A stretch of DNA of 52,772 nt from an uncultured Acetatifactor sp. (GCA_910578215.1 CAJTPH010000019.1:1-52772), one strand, 5' to 3'; shown: positions 16,843-25,433, counted from the stretch's first letter. Notes: generated from the letters alone by a model not told the origin. Numbers and translations are program-made.

Positions 16843-17607
16843 TCAGCGGACCACATCCTTCATCAGATAATCGATGTACCGGGACGTTATCTCCGGCCTG
16901 GCAGTGTTGGCAACAACGGACAGGATGATTCCCGATTCACTGTTGGAAAAAATAAAGCGGTCAGTCAGGGCGGGACAGCCGTCCACGTAAATGCCTATCG
17001 GAACCGGCTGTTTCATGTCCTCAGGCTTTGTGGGATCGGGATATTCCGGGATAAAATCGTAATCGTAGGCGTTTTGTGCCGCGTTTATCTGCTCCATCAC
17101 GGCATAATCTATATAATAAAAATAGGGACTGTATTTCTCCAGCTGCTCCGCGGACAGGAATCTTGTCAGATCGTAAAAGGTTCCGTTGTGTGCGTATTTC
17201 TGTATGATATTTTCGCCGGAAATTACCATGTCCATCTCTGCCGCCGAAAGGTAAACCACAAATTTCTGCGCGGACGCGATAGAGATCTGCTGCATGGAAG
17301 TAAAGTCGATGAGCATACTGGTATCGTAAATAACGGACGACTTCTCTGTGTCGACACCGGCGTATTCGGGAAAGGAGTTGCCTTCGGGCTCCTCGGAGGT
17401 TATGTCCACACCGTTGACCAGCGCGATGTATAACGCGGTGTCCTTGCGGGTCAGGAGCTGGTTTGCCAGAACCGCCACCGCTATTATGGCACAGGCCGCA
17501 ACAATTACATGCCATTTATAATAATAAACAAAATAAGAGAGCTTCTCTTTGGGCGTGCCGTGCTTAAGCGCCTCTCGTTCTTCCTTGAATTCATCCATGA
17601 CGGGCAT
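16843..17607 (-). CDS. Single-pass membrane protein of unknown function
   Basis: A 254-residue protein with a charged N-terminal tail, a KLSYFVYYYKWH segment, one membrane helix (about 31-52) and a long extracellular domain without cysteines. The family is not named here with confidence, although the YYYKWH motif before a membrane helix recurs in Clostridia proteins. The ATG at 17607 is preferred over an upstream frame start because AAAGGTGG stands 8 bases before it. A strong sigA promoter lies about 200 bases upstream at 17807-17835. Confidence 0.75.
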   Translation of the reverse strand: MPVMDEFKEEREALKHGTPKEKLSYFVYYYKWHVIVAACAIIAVAVLANQLLTRKDTALYIALVNGVDITSEEPEGNSFPEYAGVDTEKSSVIYDTSMLIDFTSMQQISIASAQKFVVYLSAAEMDMVISGENIIQKYAHNGTFYDLTRFLSAEQLEKYSPYFYYIDYAVMEQINAAQNAYDYDFIPEYPDPTKPEDMKQPVPIGIYVDGCPALTDRFIFSNSESGIILSVVANTARPEITSRYIDYLMKDVVR

Positions 17608-17806
17608 AGAAGTTTCCACCTTTCGCTGTTTATTCCCGCGGGCAATGAGCCTGCCGTGCTTAAAATCAGGGGTTGGCCCGGACAGTTGACGAATGCCGCC
17701 AGGGTCAAATACCATAGCGTCCTCCGGACGTATTGTGCTTTGCTGCGTTGCAGGATTGATACCCCGCCAGCTTGCCGCGGGATGTTTGCTTCATAATCAT
17801 AGGAAT

Positions 17807-17835
17807 ATGATACGGTTTTCCGAAAATATTGTCAA
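17807..17835 (-). promoter_or_regulatory. SigA promoter for the minus-strand membrane protein
   Basis: Minus strand: consensus TTGACA (17830-17835), 17-bp spacer, TATCAT (17807-17812). The leader to the start codon is about 200 bases. Confidence 0.72.
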
Positions 17836-17897
17836 TGCATCCTTGAAAATCAGAATCTAAAAAAAGGATAAAATGTCCCGGGTTTTAAAAAGATGCC

Positions 17898-17926
17898 TTG
17901 CATGTTGTTTTAAAGTGGTCTATTAT
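17898..17926 (+). promoter_or_regulatory. SigA promoter for the two-helix membrane protein
   Basis: TTGCAT (17898-17903), 17-bp spacer, TATTAT (17921-17926). It is divergent from the promoter at 17807-17835; the rest of the 17608-18018 gap shows nothing else recognisable. Confidence 0.65.
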
Positions 17927-18018
17927 ATATTATGATGCGGGCGTTCTCCGGGGCTGCGGGTGCGGCCGTCCGTTATGGAGCGCTTGTTTTCTACTATAAA
18001 TAAGGACAGGTATATGAG

Positions 18019-18513
18019 ATGAGCGATACGTATGTGGAATGCCTGGTGAAGGCGAAGGCGCCCGTGTGGGGCAGATTCCTGAAAATTTTTCTGATTATGC
18101 TGACGGCTGTTTTTGCGGTGGCTATGCTTGTGATCCCCTATGCCATTCTGCTGGCGATCGGAGCCGGCTTGGGAGTTTATTTTACGGGGTATCTTACGGA
18201 TGTGGAATATGAGTACCTCTATCTGGACAGGGAGCTTGTGGTGGACAAGGTTATGGCGAAGTCCAAAAGAAAGAGAATCGCCTCCTACAGCCTTGACAGG
18301 GTAGAGGCTTTTGCGCCGGTCAAAAGCTATCATCTGGATAACTTCAGAAACCGTACCGTGAAGGAAAAGGATTACAGCGTGGGCGAGGAACTGAAGCCGG
18401 ACAGGAGATTTGCAATGTATTACGAGGGCGGGGAGAAGATCATTCTCAGCCCCTCCGAGGAGATGGTAAAGGCGATGAAAAACGTGGCGCCCAGAAAGAT
18501 CTTTTCGGATTAA
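18019..18513 (+). CDS. Two-helix membrane protein with PH-like C-terminal domain
   Basis: A 164-residue protein. Residues about 21-58 form a hydrophobic hairpin of two membrane helices. The cytosolic remainder alternates strands in a way seen in bacterial PH-like domains (YLYLDRELVVDKVMAKS, then SYSLDRVEAF). It resembles uncharacterised Lachnospiraceae proteins, possibly the DUF6106 family, but that name is from memory and not tested. Function unknown. It is a single-gene unit with its own promoter. Confidence 0.72.
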   Translation: MSDTYVECLVKAKAPVWGRFLKIFLIMLTAVFAVAMLVIPYAILLAIGAGLGVYFTGYLTDVEYEYLYLDRELVVDKVMAKSKRKRIASYSLDRVEAFAPVKSYHLDNFRNRTVKEKDYSVGEELKPDRRFAMYYEGGEKIILSPSEEMVKAMKNVAPRKIFSD

Positions 18514-18543
18514 AGACGAGTAAAAAATAGAGATAAATTCACA

Positions 18544-18572
18544 TTGACATTAATGTAAAATTTTGATAAAAT
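18544..18572 (+). promoter_or_regulatory. SigA promoter of guaB
   Basis: Consensus TTGACA (18544-18549), 17-bp spacer, TAAAAT (18567-18572). Transcription should begin near 18579, giving a leader of about 210 bases before the guaB start. Confidence 0.8.
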
Positions 18573-18588
18573 CAATAAAATTTTAGTG

Positions 18589-18769
18589 ATGATAACCCCG
18601 GAGCTTTTCTTCGGGGTTATCATTCTAAGGCAACCTGTCAATGTTACATCGGTCTTGGAGCGGAAGTGCCCGGAGGGAATTTTCGGCTGTGAACCGCGCA
18701 GACGAAAGCTCCTGCCCGGGACCGGGCGCGGAAGCTCGGAGACCGGAGCATGTTCCCGCAGGAGGGAAC
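18589..18769 (+). promoter_or_regulatory. Structured 5' leader of guaB (candidate regulatory RNA)
   Basis: Three elements can be paired by eye. First, a 12-bp hairpin, ATGATAACCCCG (18589-18600) with CGGGGTTATCAT (18612-18623). Second, a 96-base element: P1 18650-18661 with 18734-18745 (11 of 12 positions pair); P2 18666-18673 with 18722-18729 (8 pairs); then P3 74-77/110-113, P4 81-85/103-107 and P5 87-91/97-101 (add 18600) stacked in one arm. Third, GTTCCC/GGGAAC (18752-18769), which contains an AGGAGG upstream of the real ribosome site. It does not match the purine, PRPP, ZTP, guanidine or c-di-GMP riboswitch patterns known to me. Confidence 0.6.
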
Positions 18770-18789
18770 TCAAATTAGGAGGATTGAAA

Positions 18790-20244
18790 ATGGCGCAGAT
18801 TATCGGTGATGGCATTACTTTTGACGATGTGCTGCTTGTGCCGGCATATTCGCAGGTAGTTCCAAATCAGGTGGATTTGACCACATGGCTGACAAAGAAA
18901 ATTAAACTGAACATTCCTATGATGAGCGCGGGAATGGATACCGTGACGGAGCACCGCATGGCCATCGCCATGGCGAGGCAGGGCGGAATTGGTATCATTC
19001 ACAAAAACATGTCTATCGAGGCGCAGGCCGAGGAGGTAGACAAGGTAAAGCGCTCCGAGAACGGCGTCATTACGGACCCCTTTTCGCTGACTCCCGAGCA
19101 TACGCTTGGGGATGCGGACGCCCTGATGGGAAAGTTCCGTATTTCCGGCGTTCCTATCACCGAGGGACGCAGGCTTGTGGGCATCATTACCAACCGTGAT
19201 CTGAAGTTTGAGACAGACTTTTCAAAGAAAATCAAAGAGTCCATGACCAGCGAGGGACTGATTACCGCCCCGGAGGGGATCACCCTGGAGGAGGCGAAGC
19301 AGATCCTGGCAAAGGCCAGGAAGGAAAAGCTTCCCATTGTGGACAAGGACTTTAATCTGAAGGGGCTCATCACCATCAAGGACATAGAAAAGACCATCAA
19401 GTATCCTCTTGCGGCAAAGGATGCCCAGGGCAGGCTGCTCTGCGGCGCAGGCGTAGGCATCACGGCCAACGTGCTTGACCGTGTGGCGGCGCTGGTGGAC
19501 GCAAAGGTGGACATCATCGTTCTCGACAGCGCCCACGGGCATTCACAGAACGTGCTGAACTGCCTGAAAATGGTGAAGGAGAAGTATCCCGAGCTGCAGG
19601 TGGTTGCCGGCAATGTGGCAACGGGAGAGGCGGCGCGTGCCCTGATTGAGAGCGGCGCGGATGCTGTGAAGGTGGGAATCGGTCCCGGCTCCATCTGTAC
19701 CACCCGTGTGGTCGCGGGCATCGGCGTGCCTCAGATCACCGCTATCATGGACTGCTACAGCGTCGCTAAGGAGTACGGCGTGCCTGTTATCGCGGACGGA
19801 GGCATCAAGTTTTCAGGGGATATTACCAAGGCCATTGCCGCGGGCGGCAGCGTGTGCATGATGGGCAGCATGTTCGCGGGCTGCGAGGAGAGCCCCGGCG
19901 AATTTGAGTTGTTCCAGGGCAGGAAATATAAGGTATACCGCGGGATGGGTTCCATTTCGGCGATGGAGAACGGCAGTAAGGACCGCTATTTCCAGGAGAA
20001 TGCAAAGAAGCTTGTCCCGGAGGGCGTGGAGGGACGTGTGGCATATAAGGGAGAGCTGGAGGACACGGTGTTCCAGCTTCTGGGAGGTCTGCGCTCCGGC
20101 ATGGGCTATTGCGGCGCCCATAATATTCAGGAGCTGATGGACAACGGCAGATTTGTAAAAATTTCTGCGGCATCCCTGAAGGAGAGCCATCCCCATGACA
20201 TCCATATCACCAAGGAAGCGCCGAATTACAGCGTAGACGCATAA
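18790..20244 (+). CDS. guaB: IMP dehydrogenase
   Basis: Oxidises IMP to XMP with NAD, the committed step to GMP. The 484-residue protein has the usual length. It shows the N-terminal barrel segment TFDDVLLVPAYS, a CBS pair at about 95-210 (ITNRDLKFE, LITIKDIEK), the active-site loop GIGPGSICTT with catalytic Cys303, the GMGS phosphate-binding segment, and the flap with EGVEGRVAYKG. The ATG at 18790 has AGGAGGA at 18776-18782. The open frame continues upstream to 18586 but that region is the structured leader. A terminator follows the stop codon. Confidence 0.97.
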   Translation: MAQIIGDGITFDDVLLVPAYSQVVPNQVDLTTWLTKKIKLNIPMMSAGMDTVTEHRMAIAMARQGGIGIIHKNMSIEAQAEEVDKVKRSENGVITDPFSLTPEHTLGDADALMGKFRISGVPITEGRRLVGIITNRDLKFETDFSKKIKESMTSEGLITAPEGITLEEAKQILAKARKEKLPIVDKDFNLKGLITIKDIEKTIKYPLAAKDAQGRLLCGAGVGITANVLDRVAALVDAKVDIIVLDSAHGHSQNVLNCLKMVKEKYPELQVVAGNVATGEAARALIESGADAVKVGIGPGSICTTRVVAGIGVPQITAIMDCYSVAKEYGVPVIADGGIKFSGDITKAIAAGGSVCMMGSMFAGCEESPGEFELFQGRKYKVYRGMGSISAMENGSKDRYFQENAKKLVPEGVEGRVAYKGELEDTVFQLLGGLRSGMGYCGAHNIQELMDNGRFVKISAASLKESHPHDIHITKEAPNYSVDA

Positions 20245-20258
20245 GGGTTAAAAAAGGG

Positions 20259-20289
20259 GGCACACTTCATATGAAGTGCGCCTTCTTTT
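20259..20289 (+). terminator. Terminator after guaB
   Basis: GGCACACTTCA (20259-20269) with TGAAGTGCGCC (20272-20282), one mismatch, followed by TTCTTTT. Confidence 0.8.
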
Positions 20290-20422
20290 GCTGGAAGCCT
20301 GTATTTTAGCGGCTGTTACCCAAGACGCAGAAGGCGGGTGTGACCAATTCTTTTTAGGAAAGCGCTATTGTCAGAGGGCAATTTGCCCGTTGAAAAATCA
20401 GGGAAGACGGAGGCTTTTTATT

Positions 20423-23032
20423 GTGCAGACAAATGTATCCCATGAATGGATCAACCGTGAGGAGCTGCAGCGGCTGCAGGAGGATTTTTGCAGGGCCACT
20501 GGGGTGTGCGCATACTGCCTGGATAAGGATATGCGCAAAATTACAGCCGTTTTCGGAACTGCGGGGCAGATACGGAAGCTGCAGGAGTTGGAGGAAAGAG
20601 GGCTTTTGAAGACTCTCCTTGAGAGGGTGGAGGAGGGTTCTCTTGAGGAACAGGCGGTGGGTGAGCCGGATGAGCACGGGGACAGGGCGGCGGCCGTTGC
20701 GGTGAAGCCGGACGGAAGCGTGGCGGTTTATTGGATCGTGCTGAGGAGCGTTTCCGGGGATAACGGCCGGGACACGGACTTTCTCCATATCCTGGACCTG
20801 CTCCGGGATACCAGCCGGATTATGCTTGGGAAAAAGACCTGCGCCTTCGGCCCGGAGGATGAGAGCCGTGAAAGCCGTTTGGCGCAGCAGCCAGATCAGG
20901 GGAAGCAAATGTCTGCAGCCGCGCAAGTCGTGGGACTTTTGGGCAGCGGCGGGCGCATAGAAGCGGTGACGGGCAAATGGCTGGATATTGTGGCGGGGTA
21001 TCTGGAGGTGGACACGGCGCTGCTCTTTCGGCTTAATCAGGAAAAAAACATGGTGGATGTGATTTCCGAGTGGTGTTCTGCGGGGACGGTCTCTTACTTT
21101 GACAGATCCAGAAACCAGAAAATGAACTATCCATGGCTTCTGTCGGACCAACCGCTGATCTACTCCTGCGACGCACCGGAGGACGAGCATTGGAAGGCGC
21201 TGAAGGCGATGGGAGTGAAGGCTTGTATGATCTTTCCGGTCCTTTGCCTGGAGAAGGGCCGGGGCATCGTGCTCACTCTGAATCACAGGACCCGCCTGCA
21301 CAGCTTTTCCCCCCGGGAGATCGCCTTTGTGGAGGATGCGGTGAAAATACTGCAAAGCATTATCACCGGGCAGACACAGAAAAATTTGCTTGAGGGCTCT
21401 TATCAAACGCTTGAAAATATACTGGACAATGTGGTCTGCGGCATCTATGTGACGGATCTGAGGACCAAAGAGCCGCTGTTTATGAACAAAAGGCTGCAAA
21501 GCGATTTTGCTCCGGAGCTGCGGAATAACACATTTGAAAAGCTTCTGCAGAAGGGGTTGGACAGGGGCAAAGGCGGAGGCCGCCTGGAGGTCTGCCACGA
21601 GGAAAAGGAAAGATGGTATGAGCTTGCTTTTGGAGAGATCGCGTGGATGGACGGCAGACCTGCCATGCTGTACTCCCTCTATGACATCACCGAGAGGAAG
21701 CTTTACCGGCGCAGGATGGAGCAGCAGGCAAACACGGATTTCCTGACGGGGCTTTATAACAGAATGTGCTGCGAGAGAGACCTTGCCAGGCAGATGGACG
21801 AGGCGAAGCGGACCAGGAAAACCGGGGCGCTGCTCTATCTGGACCTGGATGATTTCAAGCATATCAACGACGGGCTGGGGCATCAGTACGGGGATGCGCT
21901 GTTGAAGGCTATCTCCCATGAGCTGCAGAGGATTCGCGGAATCCAAAAAAACTGTTACAGGGTGGGGGGCGACGAGTTCATCGTTTTGATTTCCCCCCGG
22001 GAATTTGCGGGATTTGACAGGATTGTGGAGGATATCCGGCAGATCTTTGCGAAGCCCTGGTTTTTGAAGGATGCGGATTACTATTGCACTATGAGTATGG
22101 GAACCGTCACGTTTCCCGAGCTTGGGGACTCGGTGGCGGATCTGATAAAGAAGGCGGACATCGCCATGTATGAGGCGAAGAAGGGCGGCAAAAACCGGGT
22201 GGCAGGCTACAGCGACAGGCTGGATTCCGTGTCCGGCAGACGTCTTGACATGGAGAAAAACATGCGTGATGCCACCGCGGACGGTTACCGGGAGTTCGAG
22301 ATATATTATCAGCCCATTATCAACGTTCAGGGCGGACAGGGGACATGCGCGGGGGCCGAGGCGCTGATCCGATGGAACAGCACCAGGCTGGGCTTTATCC
22401 CTCCGGACGAGTTTATTCCCCTGGCGGAATATCTTGGGCTGATTAATCCGATCGGAAATTATGTGATGAAGGAGGCATGCCTTCAGTGCAGAAAGTGGAA
22501 TGAGAACGGATACCCGGATTACAAGGTAAACGTGAATCTTTCCGTGGTGCAGCTGCTTCAGACGGATATGGTGGAAATCGTGGAGCGCACTCTTGAGGAG
22601 ACGGGTATCCTGCCCAGGAACCTGACCCTGGAGGTAACGGAGAGTCTTGCCATCAACGACATGGAGCGCATGAAGGAGATATTGAACCGCATCAAGGCGC
22701 TGGGCGTAAGGATTGCGCTGGACGATTTCGGAACAGGCTATTCCTCGCTGAACCATATCAGAGAGATACCCTTCGATATGATAAAGGTGGACCAGAGCTT
22801 TGTGAAGGAGCTTGCGGCAGACGCCTATTCACAGTCCTTTGTGAAAATGGTGGCGGAGCTTGCGGAGACCCTGGGCGTAAGCATCTGTGTGGAGGGTATT
22901 GAGACCCCGGCGCAGTATAAGGTGGTTCAGAAGATGAAGGTAAAGTATATCCAGGGCTATTACTTCGACCGTCCCATGAGGCAGGCGGATTTTGAAGAAA
23001 AATACTGCCGTGTTACGCAGATGGCGATCTGA
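20423..23032 (+). CDS. Cyclic-di-GMP bifunctional GGDEF-EAL protein with GAF and PAS domains
   Basis: An 869-residue soluble protein for making and breaking cyclic-di-GMP. Order: an N-terminal sensory region (about 1-160), GAF-like domain (about 163-318), PAS (about 324-430), GGDEF (VGGDEF at 514-519) and EAL (EAL at 646). The EAL residues for catalysis are intact: NLS, EVTES, DDFGTG, KVDQ, EGIET and QGYYF. The inhibitory RxxD site before GGDEF is missing, so no product inhibition is expected. The GTG at 20423 is chosen because CGGAGG lies 9 bases before it; the longer frame from 20276 overlaps the guaB terminator. It is flanked by purine genes. Confidence 0.88.
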   Translation: MQTNVSHEWINREELQRLQEDFCRATGVCAYCLDKDMRKITAVFGTAGQIRKLQELEERGLLKTLLERVEEGSLEEQAVGEPDEHGDRAAAVAVKPDGSVAVYWIVLRSVSGDNGRDTDFLHILDLLRDTSRIMLGKKTCAFGPEDESRESRLAQQPDQGKQMSAAAQVVGLLGSGGRIEAVTGKWLDIVAGYLEVDTALLFRLNQEKNMVDVISEWCSAGTVSYFDRSRNQKMNYPWLLSDQPLIYSCDAPEDEHWKALKAMGVKACMIFPVLCLEKGRGIVLTLNHRTRLHSFSPREIAFVEDAVKILQSIITGQTQKNLLEGSYQTLENILDNVVCGIYVTDLRTKEPLFMNKRLQSDFAPELRNNTFEKLLQKGLDRGKGGGRLEVCHEEKERWYELAFGEIAWMDGRPAMLYSLYDITERKLYRRRMEQQANTDFLTGLYNRMCCERDLARQMDEAKRTRKTGALLYLDLDDFKHINDGLGHQYGDALLKAISHELQRIRGIQKNCYRVGGDEFIVLISPREFAGFDRIVEDIRQIFAKPWFLKDADYYCTMSMGTVTFPELGDSVADLIKKADIAMYEAKKGGKNRVAGYSDRLDSVSGRRLDMEKNMRDATADGYREFEIYYQPIINVQGGQGTCAGAEALIRWNSTRLGFIPPDEFIPLAEYLGLINPIGNYVMKEACLQCRKWNENGYPDYKVNVNLSVVQLLQTDMVEIVERTLEETGILPRNLTLEVTESLAINDMERMKEILNRIKALGVRIALDDFGTGYSSLNHIREIPFDMIKVDQSFVKELAADAYSQSFVKMVAELAETLGVSICVEGIETPAQYKVVQKMKVKYIQGYYFDRPMRQADFEEKYCRVTQMAI

Positions 23033-23047
23033 GGGCAGTTTTTTCCC

Positions 23048-23076
23048 TTGCAAAATCTGTAAAAATTGTGTAAGAT
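23048..23076 (+). promoter_or_regulatory. SigA promoter of the ZTP-riboswitch operon
   Basis: TTGCAA (23048-23053), 17-bp spacer, TAAGAT (23071-23076); transcription would start right at the riboswitch. Confidence 0.72.
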
Positions 23077-23080
23077 AAAA

Positions 23081-23156
23081 ACAGTGGGAACTGCATGACT
23101 GGCGGAAGTGGGAATAACCACAGGGAGTGCAGTAAAAACAAGCCGACCGCCTGGGC
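23081..23156 (+). ncRNA. ZTP riboswitch (pfl motif)
   Basis: The conserved pfl core is visible: a GTGGG...CCCAC-type first stem region with GACTGGCGGAA (23097-23107), and the downstream CCGACCGCCTGGGC (23143-23156) that forms the pseudoknot. ZTP riboswitches sense ZTP/ZMP (AICAR nucleotides), which build up when 10-formyl-tetrahydrofolate is short. The next two genes use and process AICAR, so ligand and target agree. An overlapping terminator at 23150-23185 is the expression platform: ligand binding should disrupt it and turn the genes on. Confidence 0.93.
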
Positions 23157-23185
23157 GCCATTTCTCTCTGGCGCCCGGGCTTTTT
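23150..23185 (+). terminator. Riboswitch-controlled terminator
   Basis: CCTGGGCGCCA (23150-23160) pairs with TGGCGCCCGGG (23169-23179), then CTTTTT. It shares the GCCTGGGC bases with the ZTP aptamer pseudoknot, so the two structures are mutually exclusive. Confidence 0.88.
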
Positions 23186-23331
23186 GCGTTTGGCGCCGCT
23201 TGAGAAACCACATGTGAAATCATGAAGGCGTCCCGGAAGCGTTTTCGTGATACGGAACATCAGTGGCAAAAGAAAAACGGCATCCGGAGGCTTGTCCGGG
23301 GATGCCAAACTTATGAGCAGGAGGATAAAGC

Positions 23332-24039
23332 ATGCTGAATCTGGAACAGGAACTGAGAAACAATGAATATCCCGGCAGAGGAATTGTCATCGGGCGTTCC
23401 GCCGACGGGAAAAGCGCCGTCACCGCTTATTTTATCATGGGCAGGAGCTCAAACAGCCGCAACCGCGTGTTTGTAACAGAGGGGGAGGGTATCCGCACGG
23501 AAAGCTTTGATCCTTCCAAGCTGGAAGATCCCAGCCTGATTATCTATGCGCCTGTGAGGGTGTTAAAAAACCACACCATCGTTACAAACGGCGACCAGAC
23601 CGATACCGTTTACGAGGGAATGAGCAGGCAGCTTACCTTTGAACAGTCCTTAAGGAGCCGGGAGTTCGAGCCAGATGCGCCTAACTATACGCCCCGTATA
23701 TCCGGCGTCATGCATCTTGAGAACGGAGGGTTCGGCTATGAGATGTCCATTTTAAAGAGCAATGGAGGCGACGCCTCAAGCTGTATCAGGAACACCTTTG
23801 CCTATGAGAATCCGGCGGCGGGAGAGGGGCGCTTTATCCACACCTATATGCATGACGGCAGTCCCCTTCCCAGCTTTGAGGGAGAGCCTAAGAGAATAGC
23901 CATAGAGGGAGATATCGACAGCTTTACGGACAGGATCTGGAATGCCTTAAATCAGGACAATAAGGTTTCCCTTTTTGTAAGGTTTATCGATATTGAAAGC
24001 GGCACATACGAAACCAGGATCGTAAACAAGAATCAGTGA
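23332..24039 (+). CDS. IMP cyclohydrolase (PurO-like family)
   Basis: Closes the ring of FAICAR to give IMP, the last step of purine synthesis. The 235-residue protein matches the stand-alone IMP cyclohydrolase family first described in archaea, with NEYPGRGIVIGRS at the start, an AYFIMGRSSNSRNRVF stretch and a NYTPRISG segment. It is unrelated to the N-terminal half of bacterial PurH. GAGGA at the start codon gives a good ribosome site (AGGAGGA at 23319). Under control of the ZTP riboswitch upstream and followed by the formyltransferase gene. Confidence 0.9.
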   Translation: MLNLEQELRNNEYPGRGIVIGRSADGKSAVTAYFIMGRSSNSRNRVFVTEGEGIRTESFDPSKLEDPSLIIYAPVRVLKNHTIVTNGDQTDTVYEGMSRQLTFEQSLRSREFEPDAPNYTPRISGVMHLENGGFGYEMSILKSNGGDASSCIRNTFAYENPAAGEGRFIHTYMHDGSPLPSFEGEPKRIAIEGDIDSFTDRIWNALNQDNKVSLFVRFIDIESGTYETRIVNKNQ

Positions 24040-24050
24040 GCCCTCAGGCG

Positions 24051-24079
24051 CAGGCGCAAGCCGTCGGGTCTTGCGCCTG
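24051..24079 (+). promoter_or_regulatory. Intercistronic hairpin
   Basis: Perfect 10-bp stem CAGGCGCAAG/CTTGCGCCTG between the two purine genes, with no T run. More likely an RNA stability or processing element than a terminator. Confidence 0.5.
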
Positions 24080-24113
24080 GATATATGAACAATCAGGAAA
24101 GGAATAAAAAACC

Positions 24114-25292
24114 ATGACAGAGATAGAATTAAAATACGGATGCAACCCTAACCAGAAGCCTTCCAGAATCTATATGGAGGACGGAAGCGAGCTGCCGGTC
24201 ACGGTGCTGAACGGCAAGCCCGGCTATATCAATTTCCTGGATGCCTTTAACGGCTGGCAGCTGGTGAAGGAATTAAAGGCGGCCACGGGGCTGCCCGCGG
24301 CGACCTCCTTCAAGCATGTTTCACCGGCCGGCGCTGCGGTGGGGCTTGCGCTGGACGAAACGCTGGCGAAGATTTATTGGGTGGAGGATCTGGGAGAGCT
24401 TTCTCCCCTTGCGTGCGCCTATGCCAGAGCCAGGGGCGCCGACAGAATGTCCTCCTTCGGAGATTTTATTGCGCTCTCTGACGTGTGCGACGGGGATACG
24501 GCCAGACTGATCAAGAGAGAGGTCTCCGACGGCGTGATCGCTCCCGGCTATACGGACGAGGCGCTGGCGCTCTTAAAGGAGAAGAAGAAGGGCAGCTATA
24601 ACGTGATTCAGATCGACGAGAGCTATGCGCCTGCCCCTGCGGAGAAAAAGCAGGTGTACGGCATTACCTTTGAGCAGGGCAGAAACGAGCTGGATATAGA
24701 CGGGAAACTGCTTTCCAACATTGTGACGGAGCAAAAGGAGATTCCCGAGGGCGCGCTGATCGATATGAAAATCGCGCTGATTACCTTAAAGTACACCCAG
24801 TCCAACTCCGTGTGCTATGTAAAGGGCGGGCAGGCCATTGGCATCGGCGCCGGGCAGCAGTCCCGTATTCACTGTACAAGGCTTGCGGGACAGAAGGCGG
24901 ACAATTGGTTTCTGCGCCAGTCGCCTCAGGTCATGGGCTTAAAATTTGCCGACGGTCTGGGGAGAGCGGACAGGGATAATGCCATCGACGTATATATTGG
25001 CGACGAGTACATGGATGTGCTTGCAGACGGCGTATGGGAGAGGACCTTTAAAGAGAAGCCTCCCGTGTTCACCAGGGAGGAAAAAAGGGCATGGCTTGAC
25101 AAAATGCAGGACGTAACTCTGGGAAGCGACGCCTTCTTCCCCTTCTCGGACAATATTGAGAGGGCCCACAAGAGCGGCGTGAAATATATTGCCCAGCCCG
25201 GAGGTTCCGTAAGGGACGACGCGGTGATTGAGTGCTGCGACAAATACGGTATGGTCATGGCGTTTACGGGAATAAGGCTGTTCCATCATTGA
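24114..25292 (+). CDS. AICAR formyltransferase (PurH transformylase domain only)
   Basis: Transfers a formyl group from 10-formyl-tetrahydrofolate to AICAR (ZMP), the ninth step to IMP. The 392-residue protein corresponds to the C-terminal transformylase part of PurH; the N-terminal cyclohydrolase (MGS-like) domain is absent, its role being filled by the gene upstream. KYGCNPNQKP opens the protein and SFKHVSPAGAA holds the catalytic Lys67-His68 pair; GIGAGQQSR is also conserved. Usual bifunctional PurH is about 510 residues. The ZTP riboswitch upstream senses this enzyme's substrate. Confidence 0.94.
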   Translation: MTEIELKYGCNPNQKPSRIYMEDGSELPVTVLNGKPGYINFLDAFNGWQLVKELKAATGLPAATSFKHVSPAGAAVGLALDETLAKIYWVEDLGELSPLACAYARARGADRMSSFGDFIALSDVCDGDTARLIKREVSDGVIAPGYTDEALALLKEKKKGSYNVIQIDESYAPAPAEKKQVYGITFEQGRNELDIDGKLLSNIVTEQKEIPEGALIDMKIALITLKYTQSNSVCYVKGGQAIGIGAGQQSRIHCTRLAGQKADNWFLRQSPQVMGLKFADGLGRADRDNAIDVYIGDEYMDVLADGVWERTFKEKPPVFTREEKRAWLDKMQDVTLGSDAFFPFSDNIERAHKSGVKYIAQPGGSVRDDAVIECCDKYGMVMAFTGIRLFHH

Positions 25293-25360
25293 TTTTCCGA
25301 ATGCGGACAGACCGCCCTGCTGGCGGCTTTACAGGCGGGCTCTGCTTTTGCAGCTCGCTC

Positions 25361-25390
25361 TTGTAACTGTGCCGGAGTATATGCTATAAT
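25361..25390 (+). promoter_or_regulatory. Promoter of glnS
   Basis: TTGTAA (25361-25366), 18-bp spacer, TATAAT (25385-25390) preceded by TGC (extended -10). The bases from here to about 25413 resemble the 71-bp repeat at the left edge of the window. A weak hairpin with CCGCC/GGCGG at 25312-25326 may end the upstream operon. Confidence 0.75.
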
Positions 25391-25433
25391 GTTGATTCAG
25401 AAGGACGTATTGCCATAGGAAAGGGAGGATCAT

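Noticed and set aside
18586..18789. N-terminal extension of guaB
   Set aside because: The frame is open but lacks a ribosome site, and the residues do not fit IMP dehydrogenase; the DNA is a structured leader.
20276..20422. N-terminal extension of the GGDEF-EAL protein
   Set aside because: It would overlap the guaB terminator, while GTG at 20423 has a good ribosome site and a plausible N-terminus.
20354..22756. Minus-strand open frame of 800 codons
   Set aside because: It is antisense to the GGDEF-EAL gene, has no ribosome site and no recognisable domain.
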